A stretch of 64,000 nucleotides of DNA from positions 124,001-188,000 of the forward strand of contig JALDYZ010000005.1 of assembly GCA_030028905.1 (NCBI GenBank). Direction: 5' to 3'. A program made the translations under genes and the position numbers. This document shows positions 46,681 to 55,791 of the stretch, in pieces. Origin of the DNA: Ferirhizobium litorale (GTDB lineage: Bacteria; Pseudomonadota; Alphaproteobacteria; Rhizobiales; Rhizobiaceae). Below the pieces are notes generated by a model. That model worked only from the letters and a program-made list of their open reading frames with translations. It did no database searches and had not been told where the DNA came from. How positions within the stretch are numbered: the stretch's first letter is position 1; every line of letters begins with the position of its first letter.

Positions 46681-47562
46681 TCAGTCACCTAGGGGGAGGC
46701 GGGGATCGTCGACCTTCAGCGTGTTCAGGCTTTGCTTGATCCGCCGCAGGCTTTCACGGGCTTTGTTATTGCGCAGTTCCGCCGTGGCGGTGGCGATGAT
46801 GTCGAGAATGGCGAGCAGGGCAAAGCGCGAGGGCGTCGGCTTGTAGATGTTGCCGTCCTCGATCGGCTCGAACGGGATGACCGTATCGGCTGCTTTCGCC
46901 AGTGCCGAACCGGGTCCTGTAATGGCGATCGTACGGGCCCCATACTGTCGCGCCAACCCGACGGCATCGACTACCGAGCGGGCATGACCCGATACCGAGA
47001 AGGCGACGACGGTTGTATCGCGCGTCGCGACCGCCGCGTACATACGCTGCAACTCGCCGTCGACCTGCGACACCACCGAAAGCCCGAGGCGAAACAGCCG
47101 GTTCTGCAGCTCGGTCGCCATCATCGACGAGATGCCGCCGGAACCGAAGCAGAGGGTGCTGGGCGAATTCGCCAGCCGTTCGGCCACCGCCATCAGCACG
47201 GGCATATCGAGATTGGCGGTTGTCCGCTGAATGGCCGAGATTGCCGATTCGGTCACGGCGGAAACCACGCGGCTGTCGCGGACGTCGCGGTTCAGCGGCT
47301 CAGGTCTCAGATACTGCCCGCCGATGGCAATCGCCTGGGCGAGGAAGAACTTGAAATCACGCACGCCGTCGCAACCGAGGGTGCGACAGAACCGTGTCAC
47401 CGTCGGTTCGCTGACTTCGGCGCGGGCGGCAATCTCCGAGATCGCCGCCTTCGAGGCATAGTCGAGGTCCGACAGCACGAGGCTGGCCAGGCGGCGGTCG
47501 GACTTGGAACCCTCCTGCGCCGCCAACTGCAACCGGGTGATGATGTCAGCGACATTGCTCAT
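46681..47562 (-). CDS. MurR/RpiR-family transcriptional regulator
   Basis: From the ATG at 47562 (MSNVADIITRLQLAAQEGSK) the protein has 293 residues. An N-terminal RpiR helix-turn-helix (about 1-77, IAARAEVSEPTVTRFCRTLG) is followed by a SIS sugar-phosphate-type domain (about 125-260, CFGSGGISSMMATELQNRLF and VVAFSVSGHARSV). It should sense a phosphorylated sugar or related ligand and control the surrounding genes. It is flanked by the SDR gene upstream (40-base gap) and the D-threonine aldolase-like gene downstream. Confidence 0.92.
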   Translation of the reverse strand: MSNVADIITRLQLAAQEGSKSDRRLASLVLSDLDYASKAAISEIAARAEVSEPTVTRFCRTLGCDGVRDFKFFLAQAIAIGGQYLRPEPLNRDVRDSRVVSAVTESAISAIQRTTANLDMPVLMAVAERLANSPSTLCFGSGGISSMMATELQNRLFRLGLSVVSQVDGELQRMYAAVATRDTTVVAFSVSGHARSVVDAVGLARQYGARTIAITGPGSALAKAADTVIPFEPIEDGNIYKPTPSRFALLAILDIIATATAELRNNKARESLRRIKQSLNTLKVDDPRLPLGD

Positions 47563-47602
47563 CGCGGGCCGGCCTTTTTTTGGACGCAGGAGACGTCGCC
47601 GC

Positions 47603-48373
47603 TCATGCGGAATTCCCGCCAAGAATGTCGTCGATGAACGGCAGGCTGCCCGCGGTCAGGCCGGCATCGACGGGCAGCACCGTTCCGGTGATGCCCGATG
47701 CGCGATCGGATGCGAGGAAGGCCACCGCCTCGGCCACTTCCCGCGCCTCGACGATGCGGCCGAGCGGATAGAGCCGTTGCAGCTTGCCGAGGATTTCTGC
47801 GTCCTTCGCCAGGCGGTGGTCCCAGGCGGGCGTGCGGATCGAGCCTGGGCAGACGACATTGGAGCGGATGCCGCGGCGACCGTATTCGACGGCAATGGCG
47901 CGGGCAATCGCATTGATGCCGGCTTTCGCCGCCGCATAGGCCGGGTTTCCCAGATGCGACAATGCATTGACCGAGGAGATGAAGACGAAGTTGCCGCTGC
48001 CGCGCGCCAGCATGGGCTTGAGGAGCGCATTGGCGAAGATGGCGACGCCGGTGAGATTGAGGTCGATCTCCGTTCCGATTGTCGCGGCGGTCAGCGCGTC
48101 CATGGTCTCTGCCCGCGTCCAGCCAGCATTGTTGACGACGACGTCGGGCAGGCCGTCCTTCTCGATCATCACCTGCGTGGCCGCTTCGATCGCGGCGTGG
48201 TCGGACAGGTCGAAGGCATGGCGGGCGTCGAGCGGAAGGCCGTCCATCTCGCCCAGGCTAAGGTCGCAGCCGATCACCCGGGCACCGCGGTCGGCAAATG
48301 CGTCGACCAGCGCGCGCCCCAACCCGCCGCCGGCGCCGGTGATCAGGATCGATCTGCTTTTGAACTCGCTCAT
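47603..48373 (-). CDS. SDR-family oxidoreductase
   Basis: Start ATG 48373 (MSEFKSRSILITGAGGGLGR), 256 residues. A classical short-chain dehydrogenase with TGAGGGLG, NNAG in VVNNAGWTRAET, Ser in FISSVNAL, YxxxK in AYAAAKAG and GSIRTP. It likely oxidises a sugar, hydroxy acid or hydroxy-amino acid. It is the first gene of the leftward RpiR operon and divergent from ridA. Confidence 0.88.
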   Translation of the reverse strand: MSEFKSRSILITGAGGGLGRALVDAFADRGARVIGCDLSLGEMDGLPLDARHAFDLSDHAAIEAATQVMIEKDGLPDVVVNNAGWTRAETMDALTAATIGTEIDLNLTGVAIFANALLKPMLARGSGNFVFISSVNALSHLGNPAYAAAKAGINAIARAIAVEYGRRGIRSNVVCPGSIRTPAWDHRLAKDAEILGKLQRLYPLGRIVEAREVAEAVAFLASDRASGITGTVLPVDAGLTAGSLPFIDDILGGNSA

Positions 48374-48543
48374 GGTTTCCAGCCGTTCCGAGCCTGTATT
48401 GCGACGCAGGCTACGAACCAAAATGTAAATAAGCAACATAAATAACGCGCTTGATATGCGAAAAATCCACGATAATGTAAGAAAATAACGTATTCGATAA
48501 GCCAAATGCGCGCTCGGCGCGTCGCGGCAATGGAGCAGATTGA

Positions 48544-48915
48544 ATGTCCCGCAAGCAGGTCTTTGGAAACTCGCATGTTCCGCTTTCACCGGCGGTGCGC
48601 GCCGGTGATTTCGTGTTCATCTCCGGTCAGGTGCCGGTCGATGCCGACGGAAAGGTTGTCGAAGGCGGCATCGAGGTGCAGACGAGACAGGTGCTGGAGA
48701 ACGTCAAGTCGGCGCTGGCGCTTGCCGGGGCGACGATGGAGGATGTGGTGAAGACCACCGTCTGGCTCGAGGATGCCCGCGACTTCGGCCGCATGAACCA
48801 GGTCTATGGCAGCTATTTCCCCAAGGAGCAGCCGGCCCGCACCACGGTGGAATCGCGGCTGATGATCGACATCAAGGTGGAAATCGAGGCAGTCGCCTAC
48901 GCCCCGCCGAAGTAA
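48544..48915 (+). CDS. RidA/YjgF-family protein
   Basis: The 123-residue protein has the RidA motifs GDFVFISGQVPVDADGK, VKTTVWLEDARDFGRMNQVY and the active-site Arg in PARTTVES. RidA proteins hydrolyse reactive enamines/imines released by PLP enzymes, which fits the D-threonine aldolase-like gene in the opposite arm. It shares a divergent AT-rich control region (48374-48543) with the SDR gene and is 16 bases upstream of the M81 gene. GGAG lies eight bases before the ATG. Confidence 0.93.
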   Translation: MSRKQVFGNSHVPLSPAVRAGDFVFISGQVPVDADGKVVEGGIEVQTRQVLENVKSALALAGATMEDVVKTTVWLEDARDFGRMNQVYGSYFPKEQPARTTVESRLMIDIKVEIEAVAYAPPK

Positions 48916-48931
48916 CGGATACCGCCACAAT

Positions 48932-50407
48932 ATGCGTATCTTTACCGCCTCGCTGGCAACCGAGACCAACACCTTCTCGCCGGTGCCGACCGACCGGGCC
49001 TCCTTCGAAATGGCATTCTATGCCGCGCCGGGCGAACATCCCGAAACGCCGACGCTGTGCTCGTCGCCGATCGTGGCGCTGAGGCGGCGGGTGGCGCAGG
49101 ACGACAGCCTGACCGTCATCGAGGGAACGGCAACCTGGGCCGAGCCGGGTGGGCTCGTGCAACGCCAGACCTACGAGGCGCTGCGCGACGAAATTCTCGA
49201 CCAGTTGAAGGCAGCGCTGCCGGTCGATGCGGTGATCCTTGGCCTTCACGGCGCCATGGTGGCGCAAGGCTATGACGACTGCGAAGGCGACCTGCTGGCT
49301 CGTGTCCGCGACATCATCGGTCCCGATGTGATTGTTGCCGCGGAACTCGATCCGCACAGCCACCTGACCGCCAGGCGCGTCGCGACGGCCGATGTGCTCG
49401 CCGCCTTCCTCGAGTTCCCGCATACGGATTTCTACGAGCGCGGCGAGCATGTGGTCGATCTCGGCCTCGCGGCTGCCGCAGGCCGGATCAGGCCGGTCAT
49501 CTCCACCTTCGACTGCCGCATGATCGCAGTCTTCCCGACCAGTCGGGAGCCGATGCGCTCCTTCGTCGACCGCATCAAGGCGATGCAGGGCAGGGGCGGC
49601 ATTCTCTCCATCTCGGTCATCCACGGATTCATGGCGGCCGACGTGCCGGAGATGGGAACGCAGATCATTGTCGTCACCGACAACGACAAGGCGGGAGGCG
49701 ACGCACTTGCGCGCAAGCTCGGCGAAGAACTTTTCGCCATGCGAGCGCGGACGGCGATGGAGATCGTCGGGCCGCAGCAGGGCATCGAAGACGCGCTGAA
49801 AGCCCACGCAGGCAACCGGGCGAAGCCTGCCGTGATCGCCGACGTCTGGGACAATCCCGGCGGCGGGGTCGCCGGCGACGGCACGGTTCTTCTGCGCATG
49901 CTGATGGGGCAGAAGGTGCGCAAGGTCGGCGTCGCGACGATCTGGGATCCGGTCGCGGTGACCTTCTGCCATGCGGCAGGCGAGGGCGCGACGATCGAGC
50001 TGCGCTTCGGCGGCAAGGCGGGACGCCAAGCCGGCGAACCGATCGATGCGCGTGTAAAGGTTCTAAAGGTGCAGGCGGAAGGCTGGCAGAGTTTTGGGCC
50101 GAGCCGCGTCACGCTCGGGCCGGTGGCACTGGTTCGCGTCGAGGGCACCGAGATCGACGTGATCCTCAACACCAACCGGACGCAGACTTTCGAGCCGAAC
50201 ATCTTCTCCAATCTCGGCGTCGATCCGATGGAAAAGGAGATCCTGCTCGTCAAGTCGACGAACCACTTCCATGCGGGTTTTGCCCCGATCACCGCCGGGA
50301 TCGTCTATGTGGATGCCCCGAGCTCCTATCCGAGCAATCCGCGGACAACCAACTACACCAAGCTTTCGAGAGCCATCTGGCCGAGGGTGGACGACCCCTT
50401 CGCGTGA
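48932..50407 (+). CDS. M81-family metallopeptidase (MlrC-like)
   Basis: The 491-residue protein begins MRIFTASLATETNTFSPVPT, the typical MlrC N-terminus, and has GLHGAMVAQGYDDCEGDLL, AAELDPHSHLT and ADVWDNPGGGVAGDGTVLL with the His and Asp residues expected to bind metal. The family includes microcystinase MlrC, but most rhizobial members have unknown peptide or amide substrates. Placed with ridA under the same divergent promoter region, it is probably part of the same catabolic unit. Confidence 0.93.
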   Translation: MRIFTASLATETNTFSPVPTDRASFEMAFYAAPGEHPETPTLCSSPIVALRRRVAQDDSLTVIEGTATWAEPGGLVQRQTYEALRDEILDQLKAALPVDAVILGLHGAMVAQGYDDCEGDLLARVRDIIGPDVIVAAELDPHSHLTARRVATADVLAAFLEFPHTDFYERGEHVVDLGLAAAAGRIRPVISTFDCRMIAVFPTSREPMRSFVDRIKAMQGRGGILSISVIHGFMAADVPEMGTQIIVVTDNDKAGGDALARKLGEELFAMRARTAMEIVGPQQGIEDALKAHAGNRAKPAVIADVWDNPGGGVAGDGTVLLRMLMGQKVRKVGVATIWDPVAVTFCHAAGEGATIELRFGGKAGRQAGEPIDARVKVLKVQAEGWQSFGPSRVTLGPVALVRVEGTEIDVILNTNRTQTFEPNIFSNLGVDPMEKEILLVKSTNHFHAGFAPITAGIVYVDAPSSYPSNPRTTNYTKLSRAIWPRVDDPFA

Positions 50408-50504
50408 CGTCGGGGAAAGCACCTTCCTACTCTTTTGCGATCTCTGACATATATTCATCTTCAGGTGCAAACGGAGGCTGCAACGCGCAGGGATTGGAGG
50501 GCGA

Positions 50505-51872
50505 ATGTCCCGGGTCCTCGCTATTCTGTTCTGGCTGGTATCGGTACTCGTGCTTGGCCCCGCGCCGGTATCCGGAGCTGATCGCGTTGCATTTCTTCTC
50601 CAACTGAACGGCGCAGTATCACCGGCGACCGCCGAATACGTCATCCGTGGGCTCGAAGAGGCCAACGAACAGGCCGTTTCGCTGGTCATTCTGCAGATGG
50701 ATACGCCCGGCGGGCTTGACACGTCGATGCGCGACATCATCCGGGCGATCCTCTCATCTTCCGTCCCGGTCGCAAGTTTCGTCGCACCGAGTGGAGCACG
50801 GGCCGCGAGCGCCGGCACCTACATTCTCTACGCGAGCCACATCGCCGCCATGGCGCCGGGCACCAATCTGGGCGCCGCGACACCAATTGCCATCGGCGGC
50901 GGCGGATTGGGTGGCGAGGAGCCCAAGGAGGGCGACAAGAGCGGGCAATCGGGCGAGGAGAACGGACGGCCGCAACTCTACCCTTCCGACGCCCAGAAGG
51001 CGAAGGTCGTCAACGACGCGGTTGCCTATCTTCGCGGATTTGCCGAACTTCGAGGCCGCAATGCCGACTGGGCCGAAAAGGCCGTTCGCGAGGCGGCAAG
51101 CCTGTCATCGAACGCGGCTCTGGACCAGAAGGTGATCGATTTCATGGCAACCAGTCCCGAGGAACTGCTGCAGAAGGCCCATGGAAGGGTTGTCCGGATT
51201 GGCGGAAAGGATGTGCGCCTCGACACGTCCGGTCTTGCGGTCCGCGAAATCGCACCCGACTGGCGCACGCGCCTGCTGTCGGTAATCGCCGATCCGAACA
51301 TCGCGCTCATCCTGATGATGATCGGCATCTACGGCCTGATCTTCGAATTCCTGACGCCCGGCGCCGTCATCCCGGGCGTGGTCGGCGGCATCTGCCTGCT
51401 GCTCGGCCTCTATGCCCTTGCGATGCTGCCCGTCAGCTATGCCGGGCTCGGGCTGATCGCGTTGGCCGTCGGCCTGCTGGTCGCGGAGGCGCATTCGCCC
51501 ACCTTCGGCGTATTCGCACTGGCGAGCGCCGTCGCCATGGCGCTGGGAGCGACCATCCTGTTTGATTCGGATACCCCCGGTCTCACGGTTTCCTGGCCGG
51601 TCCTCGGCGGCATCCTGGCCGCCACCCTTGGCTTCGGCCTGCTCGTCGCCCGCCTGGCGTTCACCGCGCGACAGCATGCGGTGGTCACGGGCGCGGAAGA
51701 AATGATCGGGATCCCCGGCAAGGTCGACAGCTGGTCGGGAAATGCCGGCTACGTCATCGCTCATGGTGAACGCTGGCAGGCGACCTCGGCCGAGACGCTG
51801 ACCACCGGTGAACAGGTGCGGGTCGTCGGCCGCGATGGCCTGACATTGCAGGTCGCTCGCCCGACCGCATAG
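50505..51872 (+). CDS. NfeD-type membrane serine protease (long form)
   Basis: The 455-residue protein starts with a signal peptide ([20 protein letters not shown]), then a ClpP/SppA-like protease domain with [14 protein letters not shown], catalytic Ser in ARAASAGTY and Lys in SDAQKAKVV. Four or five transmembrane helices follow (about 275-390), and the C-terminus is an NfeD OB-fold ([20 protein letters not shown]). In the family it pairs with a slipin, here encoded 14 bases downstream, and may cleave stomatin-like proteins in membrane quality control. Confidence 0.94.
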   Translation: MSRVLAILFWLVSVLVLGPAPVSGADRVAFLLQLNGAVSPATAEYVIRGLEEANEQAVSLVILQMDTPGGLDTSMRDIIRAILSSSVPVASFVAPSGARAASAGTYILYASHIAAMAPGTNLGAATPIAIGGGGLGGEEPKEGDKSGQSGEENGRPQLYPSDAQKAKVVNDAVAYLRGFAELRGRNADWAEKAVREAASLSSNAALDQKVIDFMATSPEELLQKAHGRVVRIGGKDVRLDTSGLAVREIAPDWRTRLLSVIADPNIALILMMIGIYGLIFEFLTPGAVIPGVVGGICLLLGLYALAMLPVSYAGLGLIALAVGLLVAEAHSPTFGVFALASAVAMALGATILFDSDTPGLTVSWPVLGGILAATLGFGLLVARLAFTARQHAVVTGAEEMIGIPGKVDSWSGNAGYVIAHGERWQATSAETLTTGEQVRVVGRDGLTLQVARPTA

Positions 51873-51886
51873 AACGGAGAAGAAAC

Positions 51887-52660
51887 ATGGATGCCCTCGG
51901 CAATTACGGTTTCGTACTCGTGGTGGTCGCCATACTGTTGATCACCCTTGGATACGCCATCCGTATCCTCAGGGAATACGAGCGCGGGGTGGTGTTTACC
52001 CTCGGCCGTTTCACCGGCGTCAAGGGCCCCGGCCTGATCCTCCTCGTTCCCTATGTCCAGCAGATGGTCCGTGTGGACCTCAGGACCCGCGTGCTCGATG
52101 TGCCGAGCCAGGATGTCATCTCGCGCGACAATGTGTCGGTACGTGTCAGTGCGGTGATCTATTTCCGGGTGATCGATGCGGAAAAATCGACGATCCAGGT
52201 CGAGGATTTCATGATGGCCACGAGCCAGCTCGCCCAGACGACGCTGCGCTCGGTGCTCGGCAAGCATGATCTCGACGAGATGCTGGCCGAGCGCGACCGG
52301 CTGAACGCCGATATCCAGAAGATGCTCGACAGCCAGACCGATGCCTGGGGCATCAAGGTCGCCAATGTCGAGATCAAGCATGTCGACATCAACGAATCGA
52401 TGGTGCGCGCGATTGCCCGCCAGGCCGAGGCCGAGCGCGAGCGGCGCGCCAAGGTCATCAACGCCGAGGGCGAGCAACAGGCGGCGGCGAAACTGCTCGA
52501 AGCGGCCGAGATCCTCGCGCGGCAACCTCAGGCGATGCAGTTGCGCTATCTCAGCACGTTGAACGTCATCGCCGGCGAGAAGAACTCGACGGTAATCTTC
52601 CCGTTCCCGATGGAACTTGCCAGTCTATTGCCTGGAAAGGCCGGTTCGAAGAGTGAGTGA
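51887..52660 (+). CDS. Slipin / stomatin-like (SPFH) membrane protein
   Basis: The 257-residue protein has one N-terminal membrane helix ([20 protein letters not shown]) and an SPFH domain with [33 protein letters not shown] and [20 protein letters not shown], followed by an Ala/Glu-rich coiled coil. It is the usual partner of long-form NfeD and should form membrane microdomain oligomers. GGAGAAG precedes the ATG. Same operon as the nfeD gene. Confidence 0.95.
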   Translation: MDALGNYGFVLVVVAILLITLGYAIRILREYERGVVFTLGRFTGVKGPGLILLVPYVQQMVRVDLRTRVLDVPSQDVISRDNVSVRVSAVIYFRVIDAEKSTIQVEDFMMATSQLAQTTLRSVLGKHDLDEMLAERDRLNADIQKMLDSQTDAWGIKVANVEIKHVDINESMVRAIARQAEAERERRAKVINAEGEQQAAAKLLEAAEILARQPQAMQLRYLSTLNVIAGEKNSTVIFPFPMELASLLPGKAGSKSE

Positions 52661-52810
52661 TGGTGGGCAGATCCTGGGGCCGATCAGGCGGACTGCGGCT
52701 TAGATTCAATCCGAGGTACGGATTTAAGACTCTTTTGACAGGATAGAGGTCATAAATTGTCTGGCTGCAAACTTCGGGGGCCACAATCAGAAATGGAAGT
52801 CTTGAGGTCG

Positions 52811-53539
52811 ATGCCAACTGCGGTAAGACGCCTTGCCGTTCTGATTGATGGCGAGAATGCATCCGCCAGGATCGCCGACGGCTTGTTCAAGGAGATCGCT
52901 TCGATTGGCGATGCAAGCGTTCGGCGCATCTATGGTGATTTTGCAAACGCTTGTTCAAAATCTTGGGCGGAGGCTGCTGCAAAGCATGCCATCATTCCGC
53001 AGCAGCAGTTCAACAATACTGTCGGGAAGAATGCTTCGGACATAGCGCTTGTGATCGACGCCATGGATCTCCTACATGATGGCCGCTTCGACGGCTTTTG
53101 CCTGGTTTCGTCGGATAGCGATTTCACACGATTGGCCGTGCGGATACGCGAACACGGTGCCGACGTCTTCGGGTTTGGGGAAAAAAAGACGCCGGAAAGT
53201 TTCCGCAACGCTTGCCACCGTTTCGTCCATCTGGAGGATCTCCTGCTCGTTTCCGCATCGAATTGCGCGCCCCCGACACAACCGAAGCCGCCCAAGCCGG
53301 TGAGTGCGGCCACGCCGATCATTAAGAAGATCATCACGGAAAGCAAAACGAACAACGGCTGGGTCCCACTTGCAGATGTCGGAAAGAAACTGGCCTCACT
53401 GGCATTCAAATCCCGGACTTATGGCGTGAGCAAACTTGTCGATTTGGTGCGCAAGACGAACGCGTTCGATGTCGAACAGCGCAACGGCAAGCATGTGCAA
53501 ATACGGATCAAGCAAACGGCAACGCAAAAGAAGAGCTGA
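52811..53539 (+). CDS. NYN-domain (LabA-like) protein with C-terminal OST-HTH/LOTUS domain
   Basis: ATG 52811 (MPTAVRRLAVLIDGENASAR) has GAGG four bases before it; 242 residues, with in-frame starts at 52793 and 52757 less likely. Residues 8-145 form an NYN/PIN-like fold with acidic residues in LIDGEN, SDIALVIDAMDLLHDG and SSDSDFTRLA, a probable metal-dependent ribonuclease. After a Pro-rich linker, residues about 165-235 form an OST-HTH domain (GWVPLADVGKKLASLAFKSR), often RNA-binding. Base composition looks less GC-rich than flanking genes, which may hint at transfer. Role unknown. Confidence 0.88.
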   Translation: MPTAVRRLAVLIDGENASARIADGLFKEIASIGDASVRRIYGDFANACSKSWAEAAAKHAIIPQQQFNNTVGKNASDIALVIDAMDLLHDGRFDGFCLVSSDSDFTRLAVRIREHGADVFGFGEKKTPESFRNACHRFVHLEDLLLVSASNCAPPTQPKPPKPVSAATPIIKKIITESKTNNGWVPLADVGKKLASLAFKSRTYGVSKLVDLVRKTNAFDVEQRNGKHVQIRIKQTATQKKS

Positions 53540-53567
53540 TCGCAACCGCTCAGGTCAACCGAATGCC

Positions 53568-53729
53568 TCAGTGAACGGTCTCGGGTGGCGCCACGTCGCC
53601 CAGGATCTGCCGGATGTCGCGCAGCGCATTAACCAGAATGTCGGTGAGCTCGTCGCCCTCGTAGTTCCTCAGGAACAGGGCGACTTCGGGATTTTCGGGA
53701 TCGAGATAATCTTCAAATTCGTTCGACAT
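53568..53729 (-). CDS. Small acidic hypothetical protein (53 aa)
   Basis: ATG 53729 is preceded by AAAGGA at good spacing. The product begins MSNEFEDYLDPENPEVALFL and is strongly acidic, with a likely helix NYEGDELTDILVNALRDIRQ. No membrane segment or Cys is visible. It is convergent with the NYN gene (28 bases between stops) and divergent from the gene at 53892. It resembles small regulators or antitoxins in size only; I do not recognise a family. Confidence 0.55.
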   Translation of the reverse strand: MSNEFEDYLDPENPEVALFLRNYEGDELTDILVNALRDIRQILGDVAPPETVH

Positions 53730-53891
53730 GTCATTGTCCTTTGTTCGCCGCATCACATCCGGGCCATGCGAACGTCGTAGCCGGGACTGCTTGCGCAGGG
53801 CTGACGCTGCCGCAAGCAGGTTCATGGGTTTTTTGTCGCGGCCGGAGCCCGGGCGATGTAAAGGGGAGCCGTCACAACCCCGGAGCCCGGA

Positions 53892-54398
53892 ATGCCGAAG
53901 AAACGAAAGTGCGACGACGAACTGCGGCTGATGGCGGAGTATCCCGGCGTTTACGGCGATCTTCTGGCGGGCAGGATCCAGACCTTGAAACAGGCGCTCC
54001 GTATCGTCGGGCTGGCACCAAAAAGAACCCGCGTCGAGAAGCTGAAGGCCTCCTGGGCGAAGGCGTCGGCCGGCGAGCGCGATGAGTTCCTGCAATGGCT
54101 CTTGGTCTCGGGTGCACTCCCGTCGGCTCCCACGGGAACAGCGGCCTCGGAAGGGTCGGTGGTGCCGAAAACGGGAGAGTTCCCCATCGCCAGCGGGCGC
54201 TACCTGCTGCCGTCGACGATCGCAAGGATCAAGGACATCATGGTGAAACGCCGGCTCAATGCGGACTCGGTCATGGAGGAAATGGGTTTCGCCTCGGGCG
54301 ACCGGGCGCTCGCGCGGGCGCTGCTGCGAAACACAAGCCTGCGGCTGGCGGTGATCGCCGCGCTGGATCGGTGGCTCAGGGCGAATTCCGAGGTGTAG
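53892..54398 (+). CDS. Conserved-looking hypothetical protein (168 aa)
   Basis: ATG 53892 follows GGAG. The N-terminus is basic ([20 protein letters not shown]), the middle has [20 protein letters not shown], and the C-terminal half ([20 protein letters not shown], then [19 protein letters not shown]) looks helical and could be DNA- or RNA-binding. Its 3' end overlaps the convergent dctD by 23 bases. No known family was recognised. Confidence 0.68.
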   Translation: MPKKRKCDDELRLMAEYPGVYGDLLAGRIQTLKQALRIVGLAPKRTRVEKLKASWAKASAGERDEFLQWLLVSGALPSAPTGTAASEGSVVPKTGEFPIASGRYLLPSTIARIKDIMVKRRLNADSVMEEMGFASGDRALARALLRNTSLRLAVIAALDRWLRANSEV

Positions 54399-55785
54399 TG
54401 GCCGATATCGATGCCGGCCGATCATCGCCGCCGGCCCGGTGATCCCCGACGAAATCGCCACGGCTGATGCCATGGCGCTGGAGCTTGTCGTAAAAAGTCT
54501 TGCGCGGAATGCCGAGCGCCTCGATCGTTTCTTTCACGTCGCCGCCGTGGGCGGCCAGCGCATCGCGGATGATTTCCGCTTCGTATCGTTCGACCCGCTC
54601 GGGAAGCGAAAGCATGTCTGCGGGTACTGGCAGGACAGGCGTGTTCGAGCTTTCCTCCATGCCGAGCGCCACCCGCTCGGCAAAGTGCGACAGTTCGCGG
54701 ACATTGCCCGGCCATTCATGCGTCAGCAGATGGCGCTGCACCTGTTGCGAGACGATCGGGACATCCCGCTGGAAGCGATCGGACGCCCTCTTGAGGAAAT
54801 GCGAAAAGAGGAGGGGAATATCGTCCCGGCGCTCGCGCAGCGGCGGTATGGAGAGCGTCACCACGTTGAGGCGGTAGTAGAGGTCTTCGCGGAATTCGCC
54901 GCGCTGGGCGGGATTCCCGAGATCGATCTTGGCAGCCGCCACGACGCGAATGTCGACCGATCGCGTATCGTTGGTGCCGAGCGGCGTGATCTCGCGCGCC
55001 TCCAGTACTCTGAGCATCTTCACCTGCGTTGCCGGCGGCATGGCTTCGATTTCGTCGAGGAACAGCGTGCCGCCGCTGGCATGCTCGATGCGGCCAATGC
55101 GTTTCTTGAGCGCGCCGGTAAATGCGCCTGCCTCGTGGCCGAACAGTTCGCTCTCGATGACCGATTCCGGAAGCGCACCGCAGTTCAGCGCGACGAAGTT
55201 GCCCGCGCGGCGACGGCTCCAGCGGTGAAGCAGTGTGGCGACGACTTCCTTGCCGCTGCCGGTCTCGCCGGCGACGAGGACGTCGACATCGGTATCGGCA
55301 ATGTGTCGAAGCGTTTGCCGCAGCCTCTCCATCACCGGCGTCTGGCCGATCAGCGGCAGGCTGTCGCCGGCAGTTTCGGCGGCAAGGCGCAGTGCCCGGT
55401 TCTCCATGACCAGGCGACGCATCTCGCAGGCGCGCCGGGCGCTTTGCACCAGCCGGTCGGCGGCAAAGGGTTTGGCGATGAAGTCATAGGCGCCGTCCTG
55501 GATCGCCTGCACCGCCATCGGAATATCGCCATGGCCGGTTACCAGCATGACCGGGATCTCGGGGTCGATTGCGCGCAACCGGCGAAAAAGCTCGAGCCCG
55601 TCTATGCCCGGCATCCGGATGTCACTGATGACGATGCCCTCGAATTTCTGCGAAAGCTGCTGCAGCGCGGATGCGGCATTTGGAAATGACATCACGGCGA
55701 AACCCGCCAGTTCAAGGGTCTGCTGCATCGCCTTGCGCAGGTCCTGGTCGTCGTCGATCAATACGATCGGTGCGGCATCTGTCAT
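54376..55785 (-). CDS. dctD: C4-dicarboxylate response regulator DctD (NtrC family)
   Basis: The 469-residue protein has a receiver domain (1-120) with phospho-acceptor Asp55 in ISDIRMPG, a sigma-54 AAA+ domain with [14 protein letters not shown] in [12 protein letters not shown] and [13 protein letters not shown], and a Fis-type helix-turn-helix ([20 protein letters not shown]). Phosphorylated by DctB, it should activate dctA through the tandem upstream sites at 57654-57703. It is 6 bases downstream of dctB. Confidence 0.95.
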   Translation of the reverse strand: MTDAAPIVLIDDDQDLRKAMQQTLELAGFAVMSFPNAASALQQLSQKFEGIVISDIRMPGIDGLELFRRLRAIDPEIPVMLVTGHGDIPMAVQAIQDGAYDFIAKPFAADRLVQSARRACEMRRLVMENRALRLAAETAGDSLPLIGQTPVMERLRQTLRHIADTDVDVLVAGETGSGKEVVATLLHRWSRRRAGNFVALNCGALPESVIESELFGHEAGAFTGALKKRIGRIEHASGGTLFLDEIEAMPPATQVKMLRVLEAREITPLGTNDTRSVDIRVVAAAKIDLGNPAQRGEFREDLYYRLNVVTLSIPPLRERRDDIPLLFSHFLKRASDRFQRDVPIVSQQVQRHLLTHEWPGNVRELSHFAERVALGMEESSNTPVLPVPADMLSLPERVERYEAEIIRDALAAHGGDVKETIEALGIPRKTFYDKLQRHGISRGDFVGDHRAGGDDRPASISATTPRNSP

Positions 55786-55791
55786 GGCGGC

